NCBI GenBank assembly: GCA_900759005.1
Contig: CAAEUQ010000193.1
Coordinates: 1 to 15,551, forward strand
Reading direction: 5' to 3'
Length of the DNA stretch: 15,551 nucleotides
Source: Clostridia bacterium
GTDB lineage: Bacteria; Bacillota; Clostridia; Christensenellales; Aristaeellaceae
Shown one piece after another: positions 1 through 6,107 of this stretch. Every line of letters starts with the position of its first letter. Position 1 is the first letter of the stretch. The translations under genes were made by a program, and so were the position numbers. The notes under the pieces were generated by a model. The model saw nothing but the letters and a program-made list of their open reading frames with translations. It did no database searches and was not told the DNA's origin.

Positions 1-1
1 C

Positions 2-61
2 AATCTGACCAACCACGCCTACTTCAACCTGGGCGGCTTTGCCTCCGGCGATGTACTGGAT
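2..61 (+). pseudogene. galM: Aldose 1-epimerase (GalM) fragment
   Basis: The first 20 codons read NLTNHAYFNLGG followed by FASGDVLD. This is the highly conserved central motif of aldose 1-epimerase (mutarotase), where the histidine of NLTNHxYFNL belongs to the active site. Nothing else of GalM follows: after VLDQ the frame becomes aminotransferase. The bases GATCAGGTGCTG (59-70) suit both families and may be the crossover microhomology. The upstream part of the gene, if any, lies outside the window. Confidence 0.7.
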
Positions 62-481
62 CAGGTGCTGTGGCTGGATGCGCTGGAGCATAAATACGTC
101 GAAGAGGGCGGCGGCATGAACGTGATGTTCAAGATCGCCGGCAAGGTTGTGACGCCGATGCTGACCGGCTCCATTCTGGACGGCATTACGCGCAGATCGT
201 GCATTGCGATGCTAAGGAGCTGGGGCACGCCGGTAGAAGAGCGGCTGATCAGCGTCGACGAGCTGGTGGAAGCTGCGGCGAACGGAACGCTCGAGGAAGC
301 ATGGTGCGTGGGCACGGCGGCGGTGATTTCGCCGATCGGCGAGATTTATTACAAGGACAAGCCCTATGTGATCAACGATTTCAAGATCGGCGAAACCTCG
401 CAGAATCTGTACGATCGACTGACCGGTCTTCAGTGGGGCAGGGAGCCGGATCCGTTCGGATGGGTGGACAAAATCGATTAA
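2..481 (+). CDS. ilvE: Branched-chain aminotransferase C-terminal part, fused in frame to an aldose epimerase segment (5' end outside the window)
   Basis: The frame is open from base 2 to the TAA at 479-481 (159 codons visible). From about codon 21 on it reads as the C-terminal half of a PLP-dependent (fold type IV) branched-chain aminotransferase, which interconverts leucine, isoleucine and valine with their 2-oxo acids. Family signatures are VLWLDALEHKYVEE, the MNVMFKIAGKVVTP stretch, GSILDGITR, TAAVISPIGE and the C-terminal LYDRLTGLQWG...DPFGW. The PLP lysine and the N-terminal domain are missing: in a normal enzyme the VLWLDA segment is preceded by the lysine-containing half, but here it is preceded by a GalM motif. 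The gene as seen cannot encode a working aminotransferase. It is followed directly by its own terminator. The family call is firm; whether the fusion exists in the genome is not known. Confidence 0.85.
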   Translation, partial: NLTNHAYFNLGGFASGDVLDQVLWLDALEHKYVEEGGGMNVMFKIAGKVVTPMLTGSILDGITRRSCIAMLRSWGTPVEERLISVDELVEAAANGTLEEAWCVGTAAVISPIGEIYYKDKPYVINDFKIGETSQNLYDRLTGLQWGREPDPFGWVDKID

Positions 482-487
482 GCATTT

Positions 488-515
488 GCGCTCGAAGCGA
501 TTCGGGCGCTTTTTT
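488..515 (+). terminator. Rho-independent terminator of the aminotransferase gene
   Basis: A 9-bp stem, GCGCTCGAA (488-496) with TTCGGGCGC (501-509, one G-T wobble), is closed by a GCGA tetraloop and followed by six T residues (510-515). It begins 6 bases after the aminotransferase stop. The histidine kinase fragment starts right at the end of the T tract. Confidence 0.88.
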
Positions 516-716
516 CAGGCGCGCGTGTTCGAGCGGTTCTATCGCGTGGACAGGAGCCATTCGCGCGCGACCGGCGGCGCGGGACTCGGGCTGGCGATCG
601 TGAAGCACGTGGCACAGATTCATCGTGCACAGGTGAATCTGGAAAGCGCGGCTGGCGAAGGAACGACGGTTTCGGCGAAATTTGTCGGCGCAAAAACGGA
701 GCGGGCATGGACTTGA
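516..716 (+). pseudogene. Sensor histidine kinase, C-terminal ATPase fragment
   Basis: The frame reads QARVFERFYRVD, then SHSRATGGAGLGLAIVKHVA, and GEGTTVSAKF, ending at TGA 714-716. This is the end of the HATPase domain of a PhoR/ResE-type two-component sensor kinase. The F box (FERFYRVD), the G2 box (GGAGLGLAIVKH) and the final strand (GTTVSAKF) are present. The sensor, membrane, dimerisation/His-box and N-box parts are absent. No start codon or ribosome site suits this fragment, and it begins immediately after the T tract of the preceding terminator. It is therefore a non-functional remnant or the product of a bad join. About 66 codons remain. Confidence 0.8.
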
Positions 717-741
717 CCGCGGAGATGGGCTGATGTATAAT
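713..741 (+). promoter_or_regulatory. Sigma-A-type promoter for the 783-1768 operon
   Basis: TTGACC (713-718), a 17-base spacer and a perfect TATAAT (736-741) form a near-consensus housekeeping promoter. The -35 box overlaps the stop codon of the kinase fragment. The -10 box lies within the left arm and loop of the 727-760 inverted repeat. Transcription should start near 748, giving a leader of about 35 nt that carries GGAGGG at 769-774 before the ATG at 783. Confidence 0.75.
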
Positions 742-766
742 TACTGATATACATCAGCCCGTTTTT
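727..766 (+). terminator. 13-bp perfect inverted repeat: terminator and possible operator
   Basis: GGGCTGATGTATA (727-739) and TATACATCAGCCC (748-760) are perfectly complementary around an 8-base centre and are followed by GTTTTT. For transcripts coming from the kinase side this is a good intrinsic terminator. A transcript started by the overlapping promoter would begin at about 748 and carry only the right arm, so it would escape termination. On DNA the same palindrome covers the -10 box and start point, the usual place for a repressor operator. The two roles cannot be told apart from sequence. Confidence 0.75.
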
Positions 767-782
767 ATGGAGGGAAAGAAAT

Positions 783-1031
783 ATGAAAGCATTCATCGAA
801 GCGGCGCTGCCGTGGGTTGTGATGGGGATTTACGTTGCGGTGATTGTGGCACACGGGCGCGGAAAGAATGCGGGCGGTGCGACCGGAATGCTTGCGGGCG
901 GAGGCGTCGGCGCGGCGCTGAGCGCGTGCGCTGGATGGAACATCTGGGCGGGATTGGCTGTCGGCGGGGCGATAGGTCTTTGCTTTGATGGAATTCGGCG
1001 AGCACAAACGGATGGGGGTGAGCGGCAATGA
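783..1031 (+). CDS. Small glycine-rich membrane protein
   Basis: An 82-residue protein starting at ATG 783, with GGAGGG eight bases upstream. Residues about 6-24 form a hydrophobic segment (ALPWVVMGIYVAVIV). A second, glycine- and alanine-rich segment covers about residues 30-68 (GGATGMLAGGGVGAAL..., AGLAVGGAIGLC) and resembles a glycine-zipper membrane hairpin. The ends are short and polar. I recognise no named family; similar short proteins with an FIEAALPW-like start occur in Clostridia as uncharacterised membrane proteins. Its stop overlaps the next start as ATGA, so translation is probably coupled to the acetyltransferase. Function unknown. Confidence 0.75.
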   Translation: MKAFIEAALPWVVMGIYVAVIVAHGRGKNAGGATGMLAGGGVGAALSACAGWNIWAGLAVGGAIGLCFDGIRRAQTDGGERQ

Positions 1032-1768
1032 GCGAATTTGTGAATCTGAATGCGGAAAATCTGGATTGCGAGCATCTTTGCTGCATCATTCGAAAAAAGC
1101 CGCATCCGGGCGTGGACGCGAAGCGGGAATGGCTGCGGGCGCGTTTGTCGGAGGGACACGTATTCAGAAAGCTGAATACGGAGGATTGCGCGTTTATTGA
1201 ATATGCGCCGCTGGAGACGGCGTGGGTTCCGATGGACGGGGAGAATTTCTTCTATATATATTGCCTGTGGGTGCAGGGCGTGCCGAAGGGCTGCGGCTAT
1301 GGGCGGCGGCTGATGGAGGATTGCATTGCGGATGCGCAGGAAAAGGGAAAGAGCGGCGTCTGTATGCTGGGGTCGAAAAAGCAGAAGGCGTGGCTTTCGA
1401 ATCAGGCGTTTGCGGAGAAATTCGGATTTATGCCTGTGGACGAAGCGGGCGAATACGTATTACTGGCGCTGAGCTTTGATGGGACGCAGCCGCGGTTTCG
1501 AGAAGGTGCACGGAAGCAGGTGATCGATAAAAAGGGACTTTGCGTATATTACGACGACCAGTGCCCGTTTATTTTTCAGCGGATTGAGAAGCTGCGGGCG
1601 TATTGCTCGGAGCACGGCATTCCGGCAAGAATGATTCACATTCAATCGCCGGAAGAAGCGAAGGAAGCGCCGTGTCCGATGAACAACTGGGCGGTGTTCT
1701 GGAACGGCGAATTCATGACGGTCAATCAGATCGACGGGGCTTATGTGGAGAAAATAATTAAACGATAG
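1028..1768 (+). CDS. YoaP-like GNAT N-acetyltransferase
   Basis: A 246-residue protein whose ATG overlaps the upstream stop by 4 bases. Residues about 1-150 form a GNAT domain with the acetyl-CoA pyrophosphate loop at 87-95 (KGCGYGRRL), and NQAFAEKFGF in the usual motif-B position. Residues about 165-246 match the C-terminal domain of Bacillus YoaP, with VYYDDQCPFI around Cys179 and CPMNNWAVFWNGEF near the end. This part looks like a thioredoxin-type fold with one cysteine in place of CxxC. The length is close to that of B. subtilis YoaP (about 250 residues). The substrate is unknown; small-molecule acetylation in the cytoplasm is the family-level expectation. It is the last gene of the operon and is followed by a terminator. 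Confidence 0.85.
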   Translation: MSEFVNLNAENLDCEHLCCIIRKKPHPGVDAKREWLRARLSEGHVFRKLNTEDCAFIEYAPLETAWVPMDGENFFYIYCLWVQGVPKGCGYGRRLMEDCIADAQEKGKSGVCMLGSKKQKAWLSNQAFAEKFGFMPVDEAGEYVLLALSFDGTQPRFREGARKQVIDKKGLCVYYDDQCPFIFQRIEKLRAYCSEHGIPARMIHIQSPEEAKEAPCPMNNWAVFWNGEFMTVNQIDGAYVEKIIKR

Positions 1769-1816
1769 GGCGAGAGAGGGAAGTTTCAGGTTCGCTATTG
1801 GATTTTGGGCAATCGG

Positions 1817-1849
1817 AGAGTGCATTCAAAAAGGATGCGCTCTTTTTTT
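1817..1849 (+). terminator. Rho-independent terminator after the GNAT gene
   Basis: AGAGTGCAT (1817-1825) pairs with ATGCGCTCT (1835-1843, one wobble) around a 9-base A-rich loop. A run of seven T residues at 1843-1849 follows, then more T-rich sequence. It separates the host operon from the phage cassette. Confidence 0.85.
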
Positions 1850-1924
1850 ATTTTGACGAAAATGACGAAACGGATGCTGTATGATGAGTGCGTCGGGAGG
1901 AAGGCGACGGAAAGGGGGCTTTGA

Positions 1925-2128
1925 ATGGAGAGTATGGCGACGGCGGACGAGGTGCTTTCGTTTTTGTCCGGCGTGCTGCGCGGCACGGAGAGCGGGTCGA
2001 CCGCGGCGATGAAGGCGGCGGAGCTGCTCGGAAAGCGGATGGGGCTGTTCGGCGAATGCGAGGACGTGCTGCCTGCGCCGGTGATCTACGACGATATTCC
2101 GTCCGAAAGCGGGGAGGCGGGCGAATGA
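1925..2128 (+). CDS. Phage terminase small subunit-like protein (short)
   Basis: A 67-residue protein beginning MESMATADEVLSFLSGVLRG, with AAELLGKRMGLFG in the middle and an acidic tail (VIYDDIPSESGEAGE). The DEVLxFLxxVxRG and KAAELLGKR patterns are those of small terminase proteins of Clostridia phages, which recognise packaging DNA and load the large subunit. It is shorter than usual and I see no separate helix-turn-helix segment. GGGGG at 1914-1918 supports ATG 1925; the in-frame ATG at 1934 is an alternative. It overlaps the large terminase start as ATGA. Confidence 0.7.
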   Translation: MESMATADEVLSFLSGVLRGTESGSTAAMKAAELLGKRMGLFGECEDVLPAPVIYDDIPSESGEAGE

Positions 2129-3369
2129 GCGTGCGGCTTTCCGATTTGATTGCGCCGGCGTTTTATGGGGTGCACGCGGATATGAAGGCGTTTGCGCATT
2201 CGGAATTCTGGCTTTCCGGCGGGCGCGGATCGGGCAAATCGAGCTTCGTTTCGATCGAAATTCTGCTTTCGATGCTGCGGAATTCCTCGGTGAATGCGAT
2301 CGTGTATCGCAAGGTGGGCGCGACGCTGCGCGAATCGGTGTACGGGCAGATGGTGTGGGCGATCGAAAAGCTCGGGTTGGAGAGGTATTTCAAATGCCGG
2401 CTCGCGCCGCTGGAGCTGGAATACCTGCCGACGGGACAGCGGATTCTGTTCCGCGGGGCGGATGATCCGGGCAAATCCAAATCGATCAAGCTGGCGCGCG
2501 GGTGGTTCGGGATTCTCTGGTTCGAGGAGCTCGCCGAATTTTCCGGAATGGAGGCGATTCGGACGATCAAGGCTTCCGTGCTGCGCGGCGGTCGGGCGAT
2601 TACGATTTACACCTACAATCCGCCCAAAAGCCGGAACAACTGGGTAAACGCCGAGGCGATGAGCATTCGCGCCGATCGCCTGACGCATGAGAGCAGCTAT
2701 CTGGAAATGCCGGAGGAATGGCTGGGCGAGACGTTTCTTGCAGAAGCGGAGCAGCTGAAGCGAACGAACGAACGCGCATACCGCCATATGTACTTGGGCG
2801 AAATCACAGGAACCGGCGGACAGGTGTTTGACAATCTCGCGCTCGGCACGACGCGGGAATCGGGTGGGACAGCGTTTTGCGGGCTGGATTTCGGATTTGC
2901 TGCCGATCCGGATGCGTTTATCCGCGCGGAATGGGAGCCGAGGACGCGAAGAATCCGCGTGCTGGACGAATTTTACTCGGTGCGCACGCCGGTGGAAAGG
3001 CTGGCGGAGGAAGTGCTGAAAAGGGCGGGCGACGCGGTGGTTCGATGCGACAGCGCGGATCCGAGAATTATTCGCGAGCTGCGCGAGCGCGGTGTGAATG
3101 CAATCGCGGTGAAAAAGGGGGCCGGGAGCATCGAAAGCGGCGTTCGCTGGCTTCAGGAGCTGGGCGCGATTGAGATTGATCCGGGCGTTTGTCCGAATGC
3201 GGCGCGCGAATTTTCCGGCTATGAATACCGGACGGATTCAAACGGCAATCCGATCGCCGAGCTTCCCGATCGCGACAATCACCTGATTGATGCGCTGCGA
3301 TATGCGGTCGAACCGCTTTCCGCCCGGCGCAGCGCGGGAACGGTCAGCCGCGCGAAAATTGGATTTTGA
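2125..3369 (+). CDS. Phage terminase large subunit (PBSX/Terminase_3 family)
   Basis: A 414-residue DNA-packaging motor. The ATPase domain shows Walker A at residues 31-40 (SGGRGSGKSS), a Walker B-like FGILWFEELAEF at about 128-139 and the coupling segment TYNPP at 163-167. The C-terminal RNase H-fold nuclease shows GLDFGF with Asp255, CDSADP with Asp309, and PDRDNHLIDALRYA at 381-394, so the acidic metal ligands are all present. Length is normal for the family. The start is ATG 2125, overlapping the small subunit stop (ATGA). The frame is open upstream to 1888, but that part lies inside the small-subunit gene in another frame. The enzyme appears intact and would translocate and cut concatemeric DNA at the portal. 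Confidence 0.93.
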   Translation: MSVRLSDLIAPAFYGVHADMKAFAHSEFWLSGGRGSGKSSFVSIEILLSMLRNSSVNAIVYRKVGATLRESVYGQMVWAIEKLGLERYFKCRLAPLELEYLPTGQRILFRGADDPGKSKSIKLARGWFGILWFEELAEFSGMEAIRTIKASVLRGGRAITIYTYNPPKSRNNWVNAEAMSIRADRLTHESSYLEMPEEWLGETFLAEAEQLKRTNERAYRHMYLGEITGTGGQVFDNLALGTTRESGGTAFCGLDFGFAADPDAFIRAEWEPRTRRIRVLDEFYSVRTPVERLAEEVLKRAGDAVVRCDSADPRIIRELRERGVNAIAVKKGAGSIESGVRWLQELGAIEIDPGVCPNAAREFSGYEYRTDSNGNPIAELPDRDNHLIDALRYAVEPLSARRSAGTVSRAKIGF

Positions 3370-3383
3370 ATGGAGGGGATTGG

Positions 3384-4571
3384 ATGATTGTAAGACCGAA
3401 AGAGGTTTTGGAGGGCGGGCTGAAGGCGTCCGTGCTGGAAACGTGCATCGGCGAATTCCTCATAGGCGCGGAAAAGCGGCGAACGCTGCGCGCGTATTAC
3501 GATGGAACGCACGAGATCGAAAATCGCCGCCGCGCGTCCGGAATGCCGAACAATCGCCTGAGCCACGGCTTTCCCAGGTATATCTGCACGGTGGCGGCGG
3601 GGTATCTGGCGGGCAATCCGGTGGTTTATCAGACGGACGAGCGAAACAGTGCGGCGCTCGAAGCGGTGATCAACTGTTACGAGCGCTGCGCGGTGGACAG
3701 CGTGGACGCGGAGCTTGCGCGAATGGCGAGTTTGTACGGCCGAAGCGTGGAACTGGTATTTGCCGACGGAGATTCCATGCCGCGCGTGGCGGCGATCGAT
3801 CCGGAGACGGCGTTCGTGGTTTACGACGATACGGTGGAGAGCAAGCCGCTGTTCGGCGTGAGAATGCTGCCGCGCCTTCGCGCGGACGGCGTGGAGGACG
3901 GGTGGATGACCGAGGTTTACACGGATTCGGAAATCATCGTTCATGCGGCGCGCGGATTCGGGACGGTGGGTTCGATCATTGAGCGGAGAAGGCATTTCTT
4001 CGGTGCTGTGCCGATGGTGGAGGTGTGGAACGGAGAGGACGAGAAGGGCGACTTCGAGGGCGTGATTTCGCTGATCGACGCGTATGACCGGCTTCAGTCC
4101 GATCGCGTGAACGATAAAGAGCAGTTCGTGGACGCGCTGCTTCTGCTCTCGGGCTGCACGATGGAGAACGACGATCGCGGCAGAACGCCTGGGCAGCAGC
4201 TGCGCGAGGACAAGGTGCTGGTGCTGCCGGACGGCGACGCGCGGGCGGAATGGCTGTGCAAGGATTTGAATAAGGCGGATACAGAGGTGCTCCGAAAGGC
4301 GCTGGATTCGGATATTCACAAGCTGTCGATGGTGCCCGATCTGTCGGACGAGCATTTCGCGGGCAATGTCAGCGGCGTGGCAATGAAATACAAGCTGCTG
4401 GGATTGGAGCAGCTGACGCGCGTGAAGGAGCGGTGGTTCCGCGAAGCGCTGCGCAGCCGGCTTGAACTGTTTTCCGGATTTCTTGCGCTTCGGGGTGAAG
4501 CGGAATTGGACGTCGGCGCGGTGAAGATGATATTCACCCGCGCGCTGCCCTCGGAAGAGAGCGAGCGATGA
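3384..4571 (+). CDS. Phage portal protein (SPP1 gp6-like), C-terminus shortened
   Basis: A 395-residue protein. The start chosen is ATG 3384, five bases after GGAGGGG; the frame is open a little further up. The N-terminal half has the gp6-family pattern: RRTLRAYYDGTHEI at about 32-45, NNRLSHGFPRYI at 56-67 and AAGYLAGNPVVYQ at 71-83. A later segment, DLSDEHFAGNVSGVAMKYKL, is the conserved region near the channel helix. Relatives carry a further 50-100 residues after the strand corresponding to KMIFTRALP, but here the protein ends SEESER six residues later. The portal ring is the DNA entry vertex and terminase docking site. Whether this form assembles is doubtful. A non-coding-looking stretch follows, where a minor head protein would be expected. 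Confidence 0.88.
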   Translation: MIVRPKEVLEGGLKASVLETCIGEFLIGAEKRRTLRAYYDGTHEIENRRRASGMPNNRLSHGFPRYICTVAAGYLAGNPVVYQTDERNSAALEAVINCYERCAVDSVDAELARMASLYGRSVELVFADGDSMPRVAAIDPETAFVVYDDTVESKPLFGVRMLPRLRADGVEDGWMTEVYTDSEIIVHAARGFGTVGSIIERRRHFFGAVPMVEVWNGEDEKGDFEGVISLIDAYDRLQSDRVNDKEQFVDALLLLSGCTMENDDRGRTPGQQLREDKVLVLPDGDARAEWLCKDLNKADTEVLRKALDSDIHKLSMVPDLSDEHFAGNVSGVAMKYKLLGLEQLTRVKERWFREALRSRLELFSGFLALRGEAELDVGAVKMIFTRALPSEESER

Positions 4572-4803
4572 ATTTGAATGCCGGAATGCGCGCACGGGGC
4601 AAATCAGGCGGGATGACGCGCGAATAACGGGCTCGGCAGGGGCGCGTTTCGGCATGAAAATGGGTGGGAAGCCGGAGAAGGGCGGCTGCGCGGAACAAAT
4701 CGGGCGCAATGAGCGCGATGGATAGGGAGGTTCGGCGGCGCAGCGTTCAAAACCGGCGGGCGGGACAAAACGACAGCCCGATACGGGCGGAAAGGATGGT
4801 TTT
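4572..4803 (+). other. Inter-gene scar between portal and scaffold
   Basis: This 232-base stretch lacks a convincing gene. It holds only tiny open frames without ribosome sites (19 codons from 4568, 23 codons from 4654, and an arginine-rich 37-codon frame from 4709 that runs into the next gene). A short imperfect direct repeat, CAAATCAGGCGGGATGA at 4600-4616 and CAAATCGGGCGCAATGA at 4696-4712, matches at 14 of 17 positions. Related phages have a minor head/capsid morphogenesis gene here. I read it as decayed or deleted sequence. Confidence 0.5.
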
Positions 4804-5187
4804 ATGGAGGAGAAGGAATTGAATGCGGAGCTGATTCAGCTGATCGAGGACAAGGTGCGGGCGCTGATGGCGGAGAAGGATGAAAATCCCGATCGCGCGG
4901 AGACGCTCGACGAACGCGAACGCCTGCTGCGCCAGCGCGAGCTGCGCGCGGAGACGATCGAGGCGCTGGCGGAGAAGAAGCTGCCGGCGGAACTGGCGGA
5001 CGCGATTTCGTATGCGGACGAGGAGACCTGCCATGCCGGACTTCTGGCTGTGGAGCGCGCATTTCGAACGGCGCTTCAGAAGGCGGTGGACGAGCGACTG
5101 CGCGGCAATGCGCCGAGCGCGGGCAAGGCAGCGGATCCCGAGACGATGGACGATCGCGATTACTATCGCATGAAGATCGGAATGTAA
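4804..5187 (+). CDS. Phage scaffold-like protein (DUF4355/GP20 type)
   Basis: A 127-residue, highly charged and mostly helical protein between portal and coat genes, the standard place for a capsid scaffold. It has a long acidic/basic helix (residues about 1-60, rich in E, R, A, L: ERERLLRQRELRAETIEALA), then KKLPAELADAISYADEE and AVERAFRTALQKAVDERLRG, which match DUF4355/GP20-type scaffold proteins. It ends DDRDYYRMKIGM. A scaffold directs coat assembly inside the procapsid and is then lost. The ribosome site before ATG 4804 is weak (AAGGA about nine bases upstream), unlike its neighbours. The protein is somewhat shorter than is common for the family. Confidence 0.7.
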   Translation: MEEKELNAELIQLIEDKVRALMAEKDENPDRAETLDERERLLRQRELRAETIEALAEKKLPAELADAISYADEETCHAGLLAVERAFRTALQKAVDERLRGNAPSAGKAADPETMDDRDYYRMKIGM

Positions 5188-5209
5188 GAAAATTAGGAGG
5201 AATGTGAAT

Positions 5210-6019
5210 ATGGCGAATTCTTTTGTTACCCTGAAGACGATTGCGCGCCAGTCACTGCCGCGGCTGATCGACAATCTGGTGTTCCCCAATCTGGTGTACC
5301 GCGATTTTTCCGAGGAAATGCACGATGTGGGCGATACGGTGCGCGTGCGCCGTCCGACCACGTTTACCGCGGAGGAATTCAATGCCGAAAGCGGTGTGAA
5401 TTATCAGGATATGAACGACGATGTGGTTGACGTGACGCTCGATCATCTCGCGACTGTGGATGCGCGCGCTTCTGCGATTGAAACGGCGACGTGCATCGAC
5501 GATCTGAACCGTGCGTTCGTGGAACCGGCGGCTGCGGCGCTTGCCGAGAAGATCAATCGCGACGGTCTGAAGCTGTACGCCGATATTCCGTATGCGACCG
5601 GCGCTGCCGGAACCACGCCGGGCACGCTTGCCGATCTTTCGGATGTGCGCCGTATGCTGAATGAAAACCGTGCGCCGCAGATCGGCAGGGTGGCGGTATG
5701 GGACACCGAAGCGGACGCGAAGCTGACGCAGCTGCCGGCAATTGTGAACGCTGAAAAGTCTGGCTCGACGCTCGCGCTGCGCGAGGGCTCGCTCGGCCGC
5801 GTGTACGGCATCGATCATTATATGTCCCAGAGCGTGGTCAAGCACGCGACGGGCATTATGCGAATGCACGAGCGATGGGTGCAATGCGATTGGATGGGGA
5901 GACGGCGGTCTGGTCGGACGTTTCAATGGAATGGCTGGAGAAATGAAGACGGCGGGGGAAACACATTCATGGCGGCGTGTTATTTTCATTTGAGCTGCAA
6001 ACGGCTGGGGCTGAATTGA
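5210..6019 (+). CDS. Phage major coat protein (P22 gp5-like), cut and extended by unrelated sequence
   Basis: A 269-residue frame starting at ATG 5210, nine bases after a perfect AGGAGG; the upstream GTG at 5204 is too close to that box. Residues 1 to about 214 match P22-type coat proteins of Bacillota phages: the FVTLKTIARQSLPRLIDNLV start, GDTVRVRRPTTFTA, the DDLNRAFVEPAAAALAEKIN helix, GTTPGTL, and LREGSLGRVYGIDHYMSQSV. After SVVKHATG the homology stops. The last 55 residues (tryptophan-, arginine- and glycine-rich) look unlike any coat domain and appear to be another gene's sequence read out of frame. The HK97-fold core needs its C-terminal part, so capsid assembly is unlikely. The stop at 6017-6019 lies at the end of the first copy of a 37-bp repeat. 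Confidence 0.85.
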   Translation: MANSFVTLKTIARQSLPRLIDNLVFPNLVYRDFSEEMHDVGDTVRVRRPTTFTAEEFNAESGVNYQDMNDDVVDVTLDHLATVDARASAIETATCIDDLNRAFVEPAAAALAEKINRDGLKLYADIPYATGAAGTTPGTLADLSDVRRMLNENRAPQIGRVAVWDTEADAKLTQLPAIVNAEKSGSTLALREGSLGRVYGIDHYMSQSVVKHATGIMRMHERWVQCDWMGRRRSGRTFQWNGWRNEDGGGNTFMAACYFHLSCKRLGLN

Positions 6020-6096
6020 TGCGCGCGGTTGAAAAGTACCGCCAGTGCTGGGCACGGCCATTTTCATTTAAGCTGTGGACAATCGGGGCTGAATTG
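5982..6096 (+). repeat. Imperfect 37-bp direct repeat, period 78 bp
   Basis: Copy A at 5982-6018 and copy B at 6060-6096 both start ATTTTCATTT, have AGCTG at the same offset and end GGGGCTGAATTG. They agree at 29 of 37 positions, and all eight differences are transitions. The 78-base period equals 26 codons, and in the coat-protein frame both copies encode FHLSC, three variable residues, then GLN. Copy A carries the coat stop codon; copy B runs into the ribosome site (GGAGGGG, 6096-6102) of the tail gene. Confidence 0.7.
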
Positions 6097-6107
6097 GAGG
6101 GGTGCGG

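Noticed and set aside
1853..1885. Possible promoter TTGACG ... TATGAT upstream of the terminase genes
   Set aside because: The spacer is 21 bases, outside the usual range, and no other -35 box fits the TATGAT; kept only as a finding about the tandem repeat.
1769..1924. Attachment-site core shared by the left and right phage borders
   Set aside because: I compared 1769-1924 with 11874-11957 by eye and found no shared run long enough to call an att repeat.
1888..2124. 79-codon upstream extension of the large terminase frame
   Set aside because: It lies inside the small terminase gene in another frame; ATG 2125 with the ATGA overlap is the better start.
3279..4709. 476-codon open frame on the - strand opposite the portal gene
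   Set aside because: Arginine- and histidine-rich product typical of antisense shadow frames; the portal protein on the + strand is clearly real.
4709..4822. 37-codon arginine-rich frame before and into the scaffold gene
   Set aside because: No ribosome site, overlaps the scaffold start in another frame, and its composition is what chance gives in GC-rich DNA.
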